Shown: piece by piece, positions 53,853 through 63,336 of the stretch
How the letters are laid out: each line of letters opens with the position of its first letter
Position numbering within the stretch: position 1 is the stretch's first letter
Assembly (NCBI RefSeq): GCF_003432075.1
Contig: NZ_QWBU01000001.1
Span: 1-64,000, forward strand
DNA: 64,000 bases
Source: Shinella sp. WSJ-2
GTDB lineage: Bacteria; Pseudomonadota; Alphaproteobacteria; Rhizobiales; Rhizobiaceae
Direction: 5' to 3'
Program-made: the position numbers and the translations under genes
Notes under the pieces: generated by a model
Database searches by the model: none
Seen by the model: the letters and a program-made list of their open reading frames with translations, nothing else
Told to the model about the DNA's origin: nothing

Positions 53853-54257
53853 ATGACCTTTCCCGGCGAGAGCAACACCATCCCCTTCCCATCCGGCCGC
53901 GCCGACGGCGATACGCTCGGCGGGCGCATCTGGCGTGCCCGCGATGCGCTCGGCCTGGAACTCTCTGATCTCGCCTCCCGGCTCGGCCTTCCCGAAGAGA
54001 CCGTGAGCGGCTGGGAACGCGACCATGCCGAGCCCGATACAAAGGCGCTGTTCATGCTTGCCGGTGTGCTCTCTGTGTCGCCATCATGGTTGATTGCGGG
54101 CATCGGTGAGGCTCCAGCCGACCCATCCGGTGACGAGTATCTCCACCCGCTTTTGCGGCAGCTCCGCGAGATTCACCAGCTGCATGACCAGACAGGCAAG
54201 GCGATCGCCGCGCTGGAGGCAGAGGTCGCCAAATTGATCAAAACAGATCAAAACTGA
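53853..54257 (+). CDS. XRE family helix-turn-helix regulator
   Basis: 134-aa DNA-binding protein: HTH (about 25-80; [41 protein letters not shown]) and a C-terminal helical part ([24 protein letters not shown]) for dimerisation. ATG 53853 follows GGAGG by six bases, preferred over ATG 53841. Sits 82 bases before adhC on the same strand, so it might regulate the divergent transporter or adhC. Confidence 0.87.
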   Translation: MTFPGESNTIPFPSGRADGDTLGGRIWRARDALGLELSDLASRLGLPEETVSGWERDHAEPDTKALFMLAGVLSVSPSWLIAGIGEAPADPSGDEYLHPLLRQLREIHQLHDQTGKAIAALEAEVAKLIKTDQN

Positions 54258-54339
54258 TTTTTTCCACGTCACGTACTTGAGACGCCGGACCGGCTCTGCA
54301 ATGGTCCGGCCAACACAGAATCCGTATAGGGAGACAAAC

Positions 54340-55463
<1,124 letters not shown>

Positions 55464-55467
<4 letters not shown>

Positions 55468-55931
55468 GCACGCAGACGCCCTACAGCATCGATGTGCGGA
55501 GGATGGAAACATTCTCCGCCGTCGAGCTTTATGCATTGCTGACCTTGCGTGTTTCGGTCTTCGTGGTCGAGCAGGCCTGCGCCTATCCGGAACTGGACGG
55601 CAAGGATGTCGACGCACTGCATCTGCGGCTTTTGATCGACGGCGATACTGCCGCCTATGCCCGGCTGCTGCCGCCGGAAGAAGGCAGCGCACCCCGTATC
55701 GGCCGCGTGCTCGTCGCCCCCGGCCATCGCGGCAAGGGGCTGGGGGAAACGATTATGCGCGAGGCCATCCGCGCCTGCGAAACCCATTTCCCCGGCGCAG
55801 CGATCGAGCTCTCGGCGCAGAGCTACCTGGAGTGCTTCTACAAGGCGCTCGGCTTCACACCGATCTCGGAGGAATATGTCGAGGACGGCATTCCGCATAT
55901 CGACATGGTGCGGGCCGCCGGGACCAAGTGA
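55464..55931 (+). CDS. elaA: GNAT acetyltransferase, ElaA type
   Basis: 155-aa acetyltransferase: [25 protein letters not shown] and acetyl-CoA loop [37 protein letters not shown] start overlapping the adhC stop by four bases (TTGA), so it is coupled to adhC. The substrate is unknown. Confidence 0.9.
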
Positions 55932-56029
55932 GCATCGGCTGACCATCACCGACGTCAGGCATATGGTTTTGCTCGCCGAAAACCTCTAGACCTCCACGGG
56001 ACTGCGGAGAGAACCCTTCTGAGACCTCG

Positions 56030-56503
56030 ATGACTGACACGCCTCCAATCCTCTATGTCGACGCGGATGCCTGCCCGGTGAAGCCGGAGATCCTCAAGGT
56101 CGCGGAACGCCATGCGCTGCCGGTCACCTTCGTTGCCAATTCGGGCCTGCGGCCCTCGCGCGATCCGATGGTGAAGAACGTCATCGTTTCGGGCGCGTTC
56201 GATGCGGCGGACAACTGGATCGCCGACAATGTGATCGAGGGCGATATCGTGGTCACGGCGGATGTGCCGCTGGCCGTGCGCTGCGTCGCCAAAGGCGCGC
56301 ATGTGACCGGGCCGACCGGGCGGCTGTTCGACCAGGCGAATATCGGCATGGCGAGCGCCATGCGCGATCTCGGTGCGCATCTGCGTGAGACCGGCGAAAG
56401 CAAAGGCTACAATGCCGCCTTCTCGCCGCGTGACCGTTCTGCCTTCCTGGAAACGCTCGACCGGCTCTGCCGCCGGGCGAAAAGCGCGCGGGCCGGCGCA
56501 TGA
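56030..56503 (+). CDS. YaiI/YqxD family (DUF188) protein
   Basis: 157-aa protein with a PIN-like fold: ILYVDADACPVKPEILKVAER, DPMVKNVIVSGAFDAADNWI, ADVPLAVRCVAKGAHVTGP. The conserved Asp residues suggest nuclease-type metal binding; function not established. Overlaps the next gene by four bases (ATGA). Confidence 0.9.
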   Translation: MTDTPPILYVDADACPVKPEILKVAERHALPVTFVANSGLRPSRDPMVKNVIVSGAFDAADNWIADNVIEGDIVVTADVPLAVRCVAKGAHVTGPTGRLFDQANIGMASAMRDLGAHLRETGESKGYNAAFSPRDRSAFLETLDRLCRRAKSARAGA

Positions 56504-57156
56504 CGAAAGCGCCGGGTCGCAAGGTCTATGGCCGGCATGTGCCCTTCTATGCGGGGATCGGCGCGGCTGTGCTTCTCGGCCTTCCCGCCCTCTGGCTGAA
56601 GCCGGATTTCGCCATCGACATCGGGGCAATCGCCTTCTTCCTCAGCTACCTCGCGCTGACGGCGGTGCGGCTGCCGCATCTCACGGCCGGTTATCTCGAA
56701 CATTATGCGACGGATGCCGACGAGCCGGTGGCGATCATCTTCGCCGTCACTTTTCTTGCTGCCGCCGTCGCGACCGGCTCGCTCTTCGTCGTGCTGAACG
56801 AGCCCCAAGCCTCGGGCCTTGAATTCGTGCTTGCCTTCGCCTCGGTGGCGCTCGGCTGGCTGACCATCCACACCATGGCCGCCCTGCACTATGCCCATCT
56901 CTACTGGCGCCCCGGCAGCACGGAAGAGAGCGAAGATGCCGGCCGCAGCCTCGATTTTCCAGGCAAGGCTCCGCCCGGCGTCTATGATTTTCTCTATTTC
57001 GCCTTCGTGATCGGCATGACGGCGCAGACCTCAGACGTCGCGATCACCTCCACGGCGATGCGCAAGGTTAATCTGCTGCACGCGATCGCGTCCTTCTTCT
57101 TCAACACGGTGCTGGTTGCCGCCGCGGTCAATGCGGCGGTGTCGCTGGCGACCTGA
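56500..57156 (+). CDS. DUF1345 family membrane protein
   Basis: 218-aa membrane protein with about five helices; family markers VALGWLTIHTMAALHYAHLYW and YDFLYFAFVIGMTAQTSDVA. Function unknown. ATG overlaps the stop of the DUF188 gene. Confidence 0.9.
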   Translation: MTKAPGRKVYGRHVPFYAGIGAAVLLGLPALWLKPDFAIDIGAIAFFLSYLALTAVRLPHLTAGYLEHYATDADEPVAIIFAVTFLAAAVATGSLFVVLNEPQASGLEFVLAFASVALGWLTIHTMAALHYAHLYWRPGSTEESEDAGRSLDFPGKAPPGVYDFLYFAFVIGMTAQTSDVAITSTAMRKVNLLHAIASFFFNTVLVAAAVNAAVSLAT

Positions 57157-57174
57157 AAACCATCGGAGTTTTTG

Positions 57175-58011
57175 ATGAAAGTTCTTTCCCAGAACACCGC
57201 CTTCGGCGGCATGCAGGGTGTCTTCGCCCATGAGTCCGAGGCCTGCAAGACCGAGATGACCTTCGCCGTCTTCGTGCCGCCGCAGGCGATCAAGGAGCCG
57301 CGCCCGGTGCTCTGGTATCTCTCCGGCCTCACCTGCACCCATGCCAATGTCATGGAAAAGGGCGAGTACCGGCGCATGGCCGCCGAACTCGGCCTGATCA
57401 TCGTCTGCCCGGACACCAGCCCGCGCGGCAATGATGTGCCGGACGAGCTGACCAACTGGCAGATGGGCAAGGGCGCGGGCTTCTATCTCGATGCCACGGA
57501 AGCGCCCTGGGCCGAGCACTACCAGATGTACAGCTACGTCACCGAGGAGCTGCCGAACTTCCTGCGCCAGCATTTCCGCATGGATATGGACCGCCAGGGC
57601 ATTTTCGGCCATTCGATGGGCGGCCATGGCGCGATGACCATCGCGCTGAAGCACCCGGACCGTTTCAAGAGCTGCTCGGCCTTCGCGCCGATCGTCGCGC
57701 CTTCCAGCGCCGACTGGTCCATCCCGGCCTTCGAAAAATATCTCGGCGCCGACAAGGCGGCCTGGCGCGAATACGATGCCTGCGCGCTCGTCGAGGACGG
57801 CGCCCGCTTCCCGGAATTCCTGATCGACCAGGGCAAGGCCGACGGCTTCCTGGACAATGGCCTGCGTCCCTGGCTGTTCGAGGACGCGATCAAGGATACG
57901 GACATCAAGCTGACGCTGCGCATGCACGAGCGCTACGATCATTCCTACTACTTCATCTCGACCTTCATGGACGAGCACCTGAAGTGGCATGCCGAACGCC
58001 TAGGTGTTTAA
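57175..58011 (+). CDS. fghA: S-formylglutathione hydrolase
   Basis: 278-aa esterase-D-type alpha/beta hydrolase that releases formate from S-formylglutathione, completing glutathione-dependent formaldehyde detoxification. Catalytic Ser in FGHSMGGHGAMTIAL, Asp in LIDQGKADGFL and His in RYDHSYYFIS; the upstream ISGLTCTHANVMEKGEY-type segment (LSGLTCTHANVMEKGEYRR) is intact. ATG 57175. Same strand as adhC, 15 or so bases after DUF1345, so likely one transcript. Confidence 0.95.
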   Translation: MKVLSQNTAFGGMQGVFAHESEACKTEMTFAVFVPPQAIKEPRPVLWYLSGLTCTHANVMEKGEYRRMAAELGLIIVCPDTSPRGNDVPDELTNWQMGKGAGFYLDATEAPWAEHYQMYSYVTEELPNFLRQHFRMDMDRQGIFGHSMGGHGAMTIALKHPDRFKSCSAFAPIVAPSSADWSIPAFEKYLGADKAAWREYDACALVEDGARFPEFLIDQGKADGFLDNGLRPWLFEDAIKDTDIKLTLRMHERYDHSYYFISTFMDEHLKWHAERLGV

Positions 58012-58095
58012 AAATGCAATGCTATGGCGGGGGCGCATGGCTGACATGCCGCCCCTACCCTTGCCCTTGTGCTCCTCTTGGGCAATAGTCCCACC

Positions 58096-58150
58096 CGGTA
58101 GACGGCTACCGCCGGGGCAATCCCGGTCACGATCGCGGGGACGGCCTCGC
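58096..58150 (+). promoter_or_regulatory. Mini-ykkC (guanidine-II) riboswitch
   Basis: Two stem-loops capped by ACGG, the family hallmark. P1: CGGTAG (58096-58101) ACGG CTACCG (58106-58111). P2: GCGGGG (58135-58140) ACGG CCTCGC (58145-58150), one G-T pair. The 23-nt linker has a small CCGGG/CCCGG stem of its own. The element ends 22 bases before the gdx start and before its GGAG site. Guanidine binding by both loops is known to free translation of guanidinium exporters. Confidence 0.9.
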
Positions 58151-58172
58151 TCCCTTGAAACGGAGTAGGCAA

Positions 58173-58487
58173 ATGCCCTGGATTCTTCTCACCCTCGCAG
58201 GTCTCTTTGAAATCGGCTGGGCCATCGGTCTGAAATACACCGACGGCTTTACTAAGCTGGTTCCCACCGTCCTCACCGCCGGCTCCATGGTCGTCAGCAT
58301 CGTGCTTCTCGGTCTTGCCGTGAAAACGCTGCCCATGGGCACGGCCTATGCGATCTGGACCGGTATCGGCACGGTCGGCACGGTCATTCTCGGCATCGTG
58401 CTCTTCGCCGAACCGGTCACCGCGATGCGCATCGGCTGCATCGCCCTCATCGTGGCCGGCATTTTGGGCCTGAAGTTCGTCGCCTAA
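58173..58487 (+). CDS. gdx: Guanidinium exporter (SMR family, Gdx/SugE)
   Basis: 104-aa four-helix small multidrug resistance protein. The central Glu is in AGLFEIGWAIGLKY (E13), and GTAYAIWTGIGTVGTVILGIV is the Gdx-type helix 3. Directly under a guanidine-II riboswitch, which fixes the substrate as guanidinium rather than quaternary drugs. ATG 58173 with CGGAG at good spacing. Overlaps the convergent DoxX gene by four bases. Confidence 0.95.
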   Translation: MPWILLTLAGLFEIGWAIGLKYTDGFTKLVPTVLTAGSMVVSIVLLGLAVKTLPMGTAYAIWTGIGTVGTVILGIVLFAEPVTAMRIGCIALIVAGILGLKFVA

Positions 58488-58873
58488 CGTCTACGGCTGT
58501 TGTCGAGGGCAAAAGCCCCCGGCCCAGCCGCCGTCAAGTAGAGGAAGACGAAGCAGAACAGGATCGCGGCATCACCGCGATTGTTGACCGGAAAGAAGCT
58601 CTGCGGCGCATGCGCCATGAAATAGGCGACAGCCATGAAGCCGCAGAGCACGAAGGCCACCGGCCTCGTGAAGAGCCCGATCAAAAGCAAGATCCCGCCG
58701 ACCACTTCCAGCACGCCCGCAACGCCGATAATGTTCATCAGGTCGCCGAACGGCTGTTCGGCCGGCGGGAAATTGAAGAATTTCTGCGTGCCGTGCTCGA
58801 TGAGGAGCAGCGCGGACATGACGCGCAAGGCGGCAAGCACCTGCGGCTGGTAGGCGGACAAGCGGTCAAACAT
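58484..58873 (-). CDS. DoxX family membrane protein
   Basis: 129-aa membrane protein with four helices: VLAALRVMSALLLIEHGTQKFF, GVAGVLEVVGGILLLIGLF, AFVLCGFMAVAYFMAHAP, GDAAILFCFVFLYLTAAG. Redox-related small membrane protein family. ATG 58873 after GGAAGGGAG. Confidence 0.9.
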   Translation of the reverse strand: MFDRLSAYQPQVLAALRVMSALLLIEHGTQKFFNFPPAEQPFGDLMNIIGVAGVLEVVGGILLLIGLFTRPVAFVLCGFMAVAYFMAHAPQSFFPVNNRGDAAILFCFVFLYLTAAGPGAFALDNSRRR

Positions 58874-58963
58874 GGCAGGCACTCCCTTCCGTTTCACCCG
58901 GAAGGCAATGGTATCATGGTTTTTGTGGAGATTTTCCAGACAGGTCGCTGACGACGTGCAAGA

Positions 58964-59617
58964 TCAGTCGCAGCTGATCGACTGGGTCACGACGCAGGGG
59001 GCAATCTTGCCGGTCGATCCCTCGGCGAGCGCACGCGAGCGCACAGTCAGGGCCGCCTCGGTCGGAATGACCAGCGGGCGGTTGTCCCGCCGCGACTGCG
59101 TCGTCACGCTTTGGCGTGCCGCCGGTTTGCGCTTGCCGCCGGCATATTTGCGGCCCTTGGAAGGACGCTTGCCCTCATTGAGCTTGCCGGTCGCGACCGG
59201 CGAGAGGTGGTAAGCGATCGCCACACGTTTGGCGATCGCATCGCCGAGTGCCGCGTCTCGGCCCTTGCTGGAGGGCATGAAGCTGTTGACGGTCAGCGTA
59301 TCGCGCGCGGAAACGCCGCCCTTCAGGTCGGAAAGCGTGATCGTGACCTTTGCCGAACTCGCCCCGTTCGCCGATTGCGTCACGCCGGTCACGCGCACCT
59401 CCATCGATGCGCGATCAAGCGCGACCGCACGACGCGTCGCCTTAGCGGCACGCTTCAGATAGGCATCGGTGCGCTTGAGAACCACGGACGGCACGTTGCC
59501 GTCGCCACTCACCACGACCTTGCGGATATCGCGAACGGGAAAACCCTCGGCATTGGCACTGAAGGGCACGGAAAGAGCGAGGCAGACGGAAAGAGCGGCG
59601 CGGAGAAGGAACTGCAT
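58964..59617 (-). CDS. Exported hypothetical protein
   Basis: 217-aa protein with a signal peptide (FLLRAALSVCLALSVPFSANA). The mature part opens with RDIRKVVVSGDGNVPSVVLK and has a basic Arg/Lys-rich linker (KRPSKGRKYAGGKRKPAARQ) before a conserved tail (LAEGSTGKIAPCVVTQSISCD, two Cys). No named family. ATG 59617. Confidence 0.72.
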   Translation of the reverse strand: MQFLLRAALSVCLALSVPFSANAEGFPVRDIRKVVVSGDGNVPSVVLKRTDAYLKRAAKATRRAVALDRASMEVRVTGVTQSANGASSAKVTITLSDLKGGVSARDTLTVNSFMPSSKGRDAALGDAIAKRVAIAYHLSPVATGKLNEGKRPSKGRKYAGGKRKPAARQSVTTQSRRDNRPLVIPTEAALTVRSRALAEGSTGKIAPCVVTQSISCD

Positions 59618-59691
59618 GGGACTCGGTACGGGTCGGCTTTGGCTGTGGGAACGATGCGCCAAAATGCGGCGGAAATCTTAAGAAAGTCTGG

Positions 59692-60477
59692 TCAGCGCGG
59701 CATTTCGGACAGCACGGATGCGGCAACATCCAGCTCCTCGCGGCGCTTTTCGCGACGGTGGAACGCCTCCTCGTCGGTGCCCCAATGCTCGATCTGCCAG
59801 TCCTCATCGATATGGGCGAGCGACCAGGCCTCGTCGGCATCGATGATGCCTTCTGCGAAGGCGAGGCCCAGCAGTGCGGAGCCGGTCAGCGTCGTGACGG
59901 TATGCACACAGGCGAGCGCCAGCGGGTCGCGCCAGGCGGAAAGTGCGGCGGCATAGGCCTCGATGGCGGGTGCCGGCTGCTCCTGATGCATCACGCCCTC
60001 GACGAGGATGAAGCGGATGCCCTTGGCGTCCGCCGCCCAGCGCAGCACCGGATCCCAGCCATCGCGCTGGCGCGCGACGAGACCCTCGGGCGAATCCGCC
60101 CGGTAGCAGACCATGTCCGTGCCGGCGAAACGCACGATCTCGTCGAAGACCGCATCGAGATTTTCCGCAACACCGTCAACGGCCGTGTTGACGAGGCGCG
60201 TTACCGGCATTTTCGCCGGGTCGATTTCTTTGGCCTGCGCATCCCATTCCGCCTTCAGGCGATCGGCGATCGCCTGGGTCGGCACCGCCAACAGCTTCTT
60301 GCCGGGCGTGCGCACCGGGCGGCCGTCAAGCAGGATGCGGAACCCCTCCTCCGCCTTGTCTGTCGAGACCTCTTTATAGAAACGCTTGGGCAGCGGCCGC
60401 TTCATCTGGATCTGCGCACGGCGCACCGGATCGGGATCGCTCATGGCATCGGAAAGATCGCTCAGGATGTCACGCAT
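59692..60477 (-). CDS. ATP12 family chaperone (F1-ATPase assembly)
   Basis: 261-aa protein of the alphaproteobacterial/mitochondrial ATP12 family needed for F1 alpha-subunit assembly: KRFYKEVSTDKAEEGFRILL, GRPVRTPGKKLLAVPTQAIA, DMVCYRADSPEGLVARQRDG, WQIEHWGTDEEAFHRREKR. ATG overlaps the gph stop (TGATG). Last gene of the rluC-gph-ATP12 operon. Confidence 0.93.
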   Translation of the reverse strand: MRDILSDLSDAMSDPDPVRRAQIQMKRPLPKRFYKEVSTDKAEEGFRILLDGRPVRTPGKKLLAVPTQAIADRLKAEWDAQAKEIDPAKMPVTRLVNTAVDGVAENLDAVFDEIVRFAGTDMVCYRADSPEGLVARQRDGWDPVLRWAADAKGIRFILVEGVMHQEQPAPAIEAYAAALSAWRDPLALACVHTVTTLTGSALLGLAFAEGIIDADEAWSLAHIDEDWQIEHWGTDEEAFHRREKRREELDVAASVLSEMPR

Positions 60478-61136
60478 CAGAAAGTCTCCAACCAGTCGAG
60501 AAGGTCTGCGGGCGTGCGCAGGATGTGATCCGCGCCGGCCGCGACCAGTTCGGGCACGCTGGCATAGCCCCAGGAAACGCCGATGGCTTTCGCCCCGGCC
60601 GCCTTCGCCATCTGCATATCGTAAATCGCATCGCCGATGACAACCGTGCGGGCCGCATCGATACCAGCCTCGCTGCAGCATTCCGTCACCATGGCAGGGT
60701 GCGGCTTGGACGGGCAATCGTCCGCCGTGCGCGAAACGAAGAAGGTTTTTTCGAAACCATGGGCGGCGCGGATGAGATCGAGGCCGCGACGGGATTTGCC
60801 CGTGACGGCGCCGATCAGCAGGTCGTCCTGGCGCTCCAGCTGCGCCATCATCTCGGCGATGCCGGCAAACAGCGGCTCCTGGAAGCCGGGCTCGGCGCGC
60901 ACGCCGGTATAGGTAGCCTTGTAATGCGCCGTCATCGCCAGCGCTTCCTCATCGACATGCGGCTTGCCCTGCATGCGGGCAATGGCGATGTCGAGCGTCA
61001 GGCCAATGATCGCCTTGGTTTCCGAAATATCCGGCCTTGCATGGCCGAAATCGACGAAGGTGCGGGCCATGACCTCATGGATCAGCCGCGCGCTGTCGAC
61101 CAGCGTGCCGTCACAATCGAAAAGTGCAAGCCGCAT
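60477..61136 (-). CDS. HAD-superfamily phosphatase (phosphoglycolate phosphatase-like)
   Basis: 219-aa HAD hydrolase: motif I DCDGTLVDS, motif II AVTGKSRRG, motif III SKPHPAM, motif IV VIGDAIYDMQMAKAAG. Cap type C1. Substrate uncertain. Starts one base inside the upstream gene's stop (TGATG), so coupled. Confidence 0.93.
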   Translation of the reverse strand: MRLALFDCDGTLVDSARLIHEVMARTFVDFGHARPDISETKAIIGLTLDIAIARMQGKPHVDEEALAMTAHYKATYTGVRAEPGFQEPLFAGIAEMMAQLERQDDLLIGAVTGKSRRGLDLIRAAHGFEKTFFVSRTADDCPSKPHPAMVTECCSEAGIDAARTVVIGDAIYDMQMAKAAGAKAIGVSWGYASVPELVAAGADHILRTPADLLDWLETF

Positions 61137-62122
61137 CAGTCTTCCTCGTCGCCGGCGGTCTGGTCGAAGCCGAAGAGGTTCCAGGTCTGGACCATATGCG
61201 GCGGCAGCGGCGCGGTCACGCGCAGGCGCCCGCCATTGGGGTGCGGAATGTCGATGCGGCGGGCATGGAGATGCAGGCGGTTCTGCACGCCACCCGGAAA
61301 GGCCCAGTTGAGGTCGGCCTCGAAATATTTCGGATCGCCGATAATCGGGTGACCGATATGCGCGGCGTGCACGCGCAGCTGATGGGTACGGCCGGTATAG
61401 GGCTCCATCTCCAGCCACGCATAGTTCTGCGCGGCCTGCTCGATGATCCGGTAGAAGGAAACCGCGTGATCGGCGCCGTCCTCGCCGTGCTTGGCGATGC
61501 GCATGCGGTCGCCATCCGGCGTCTGCTCCTTCACCAGCCAGGTCGAGATCTTGTCCTCACGCTTCTTCGGCACGCCCATCACCAGCGACCAGTAGGTCTT
61601 CTTGGTGTCGCGCTCGCGGAAGGCGGCGGTCAGCTTCTGCGCTGCGCCGCGCGTGCGGGCGATGACCAGCACGCCCGACGTATCGCGGTCGAGCCGATGC
61701 ACGAGGCGCGGCTTCTCGCCCTTCGGGCTGGTCCAGGCTTCGAGCATCTGGTCGATATGGCGGTTGACGCCCGAACCGCCCTGGACGGCGATGCCGGCGG
61801 GCTTGTTGAGCACGATGACCTTCTCGTCCTCATGCAGCAGCATCCGGGAAAGCAGTTCGTGATCGGAGGAATGCTTCAGCTCGCGGCCGGCGATCGGCCC
61901 GGCCTTCTTGGCATCGACCTCCATCGGAGGGATGCGGATCATCTGTCCCGGCTGCACGCGGGTGTCGCTCTTGACGCGACCGCCATCGATGCGCACCTGG
62001 CCGGAGCGCAGCAATTTCTGGAGCGGGCCGAAGCCGAGGCCCGGATAATGAACCTTGAACCACCGGTCGAGGCGCATGCCCGCTTCGTCGCTCTCTACCT
62101 GCTTGTGTTCGATGCCTGCCAT
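61136..62122 (-). CDS. RluC/RluD-type 23S rRNA pseudouridine synthase
   Basis: 328-aa enzyme: S4 domain (about 15-75; MRLDRWFKVHYPGLGFGPLQ), catalytic Asp in LVHRLDRDTSGVLVIARTR, TKKTYWSLVMG, and EPYTGRTHQLRVHAAHIGHP. First gene of the three-gene operon; ATG 62122. Confidence 0.94.
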   Translation of the reverse strand: MAGIEHKQVESDEAGMRLDRWFKVHYPGLGFGPLQKLLRSGQVRIDGGRVKSDTRVQPGQMIRIPPMEVDAKKAGPIAGRELKHSSDHELLSRMLLHEDEKVIVLNKPAGIAVQGGSGVNRHIDQMLEAWTSPKGEKPRLVHRLDRDTSGVLVIARTRGAAQKLTAAFRERDTKKTYWSLVMGVPKKREDKISTWLVKEQTPDGDRMRIAKHGEDGADHAVSFYRIIEQAAQNYAWLEMEPYTGRTHQLRVHAAHIGHPIIGDPKYFEADLNWAFPGGVQNRLHLHARRIDIPHPNGGRLRVTAPLPPHMVQTWNLFGFDQTAGDEED

Positions 62123-62180
62123 GTCAGCCTTCTTTCGTTGCGCCGTGCTTTAGCGCAAGAAGCGGCGGAGGGGAACAGTC

Positions 62181-62417
62181 TTAGAACGCGCGGAAGGTCA
62201 GCGTGGTCAGCGAACGTACGATGCCGGGGATGGAGGCGACGTGGTCGTTGATGAATTTGCCGATATCCTCTTCGCTATCGACATAGACCTTAAGGAGCAG
62301 ATCGTATTCGCCGCTGGTCGAATAAAGCTCCGAAATGAGTTCCGTAGCGTAAAGTGCATCCGCGACTTCGTAGGTCTTGCCTGGAGCACATTGCAATTGC
62401 ACGAAAATCGGCTTCAT
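62181..62417 (-). CDS. Stand-alone Lrp/AsnC ligand-binding (RAM) domain protein
   Basis: 78-aa protein with only the C-terminal effector domain of Lrp/AsnC regulators (QLQCAPGKTYEVADALYATE, YSTSGEYDLLLKVYVDSEED, GIVRSLTTLTFRAF). No DNA-binding part. Such SraA-like dimers bind amino acids and may pair with full-length regulators. GGGAGGACCG precedes ATG 62417, fixing the start. Confidence 0.88.
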   Translation of the reverse strand: MKPIFVQLQCAPGKTYEVADALYATELISELYSTSGEYDLLLKVYVDSEEDIGKFINDHVASIPGIVRSLTTLTFRAF

Positions 62418-62631
62418 CGGTCCTCCCGCACCATCGGCGGCATCTGCTTCAGCCGCCCGATTCCGGCGGCATTTCCACCCTCTTATGACGGAAATTGCGT
62501 CGAAAAGGCAAGTCCGACCGAAATTCGCACAGATCGTTAAAAGTCGATGAAAATGCAACCGTCGCGTTTTACAGACGCGAAAGGCGCAAATGATAAATTG
62601 CACGTAGCTGAACCAACTCTCGTTGAACGCC

Positions 62632-62925
62632 ATGACTCAGATCGTGACAGTTTCGCCCGCCACCGCCGCCTATGCCGCCCAGGGCATGAAGATGCAGACC
62701 CGCGCGAACACGCTGTTCGAGCAGCGCATTCACACCTGGAGCGAGGACGCGAAGATCCATGGGGATGCGCGCACCGTCGCGGTGCTCAACGTCATCCAGC
62801 CGCCGGCGCTCGCGCTCGCCCTCATCACCGCACCCGGCAGGTCACCGCAGGTGACGGTCGCGGAGGCGCAACGCCTCTACGACGAGAATGGCACTGCCGT
62901 TCAACAGGAAGCCGAACCCGCCTGA
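62632..62925 (+). CDS. Small hypothetical protein
   Basis: 97-aa protein (MTQIVTVSPATAAYAAQGMK; FEQRIHTWSEDAKIHGDART; LALALITAPGRSPQVTVAEA). No recognised domain. A strong terminator 50 bases after the stop supports a transcribed gene. ATG 62632; ribosome site weak. Confidence 0.55.
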   Translation: MTQIVTVSPATAAYAAQGMKMQTRANTLFEQRIHTWSEDAKIHGDARTVAVLNVIQPPALALALITAPGRSPQVTVAEAQRLYDENGTAVQQEAEPA

Positions 62926-62975
62926 TCCTCCCCTCAAAGAACCCTCAAAGAACTACAGCCGTCCTCCAACCGACT

Positions 62976-63001
62976 AAGGCCCCTCATGGGGCCTTTTCTT
63001 T
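62976..63001 (+). terminator. Rho-independent terminator
   Basis: AAGGCCCC TCAT GGGGCCTT stem followed by TTCTTTG, after the 97-aa protein gene and before the glycine riboswitch. Confidence 0.88.
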
Positions 63002-63090
63002 GCCCCTTTCCCTGAACGACAAAAATGTGCTCGGTAGCGACGCCACCTCTTGCCAAAACATGGGCAAGGCCGTTATCTGGAGCCAACCTC

Positions 63091-63254
63091 GCTGGGAGAA
63101 ACCGGCCGCCTTGAGACAGGGCAGCGCCGGTGCCGAAGGAGCAACCGCCCCGGAAACTCTCAGGCAAAAGGACCAGCAAGGTGCCGTCAGAACTCTGGAG
63201 AGAAGCGCGAAAGCGCTCGCCGAAGGGATAACAATCTCAGGCGAAGGGACAGAG
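63091..63254 (+). promoter_or_regulatory. Tandem glycine riboswitch
   Basis: Two glycine aptamers in a row before gcvT. Aptamer 1: P1 GCTGG (63091-63095) with CCAGC (63173-63177), core GCCGAAGGAGCAA and AAACTCTCAGGCAAAAGGAC. Aptamer 2: P1 CTCTG (63193-63197) with CAGAG (63250-63254), core GCCGAAGGGATAACAA and TCTCAGGCGAAGGGAC. The spacing and cores match the cooperative tandem class controlling glycine cleavage genes. Confidence 0.94.
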
Positions 63255-63295
63255 GGGGCTCAGGAGAACGGCGCAGCTGCGCCGGATTGTGAGCC

Positions 63296-63334
63296 GGCGC
63301 CCCTGAACTGGGCGCCAAGGGACTGGAGGGCGCC
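63296..63334 (+). promoter_or_regulatory. Expression platform: three GGCGCC segments around the gcvT ribosome site
   Basis: GGCGCC occurs at 63296-63301, 63311-63316 and 63329-63334. Segments 1 and 2 can form a 7-bp hairpin; segments 2 and 3 can form another that buries part of the GGAGGG site (63325-63330). The two are mutually exclusive and directly follow the aptamers, so a translational switch is likely. Confidence 0.6.
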
Positions 63335-63336
63335 TT

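Noticed and set aside
54236-54258. GATCAAAAC direct repeat as an operator before adhC
   Set aside because: It lies in the last codons of the XRE gene (IKTDQN) and the short repeat is explained by the coding sequence.
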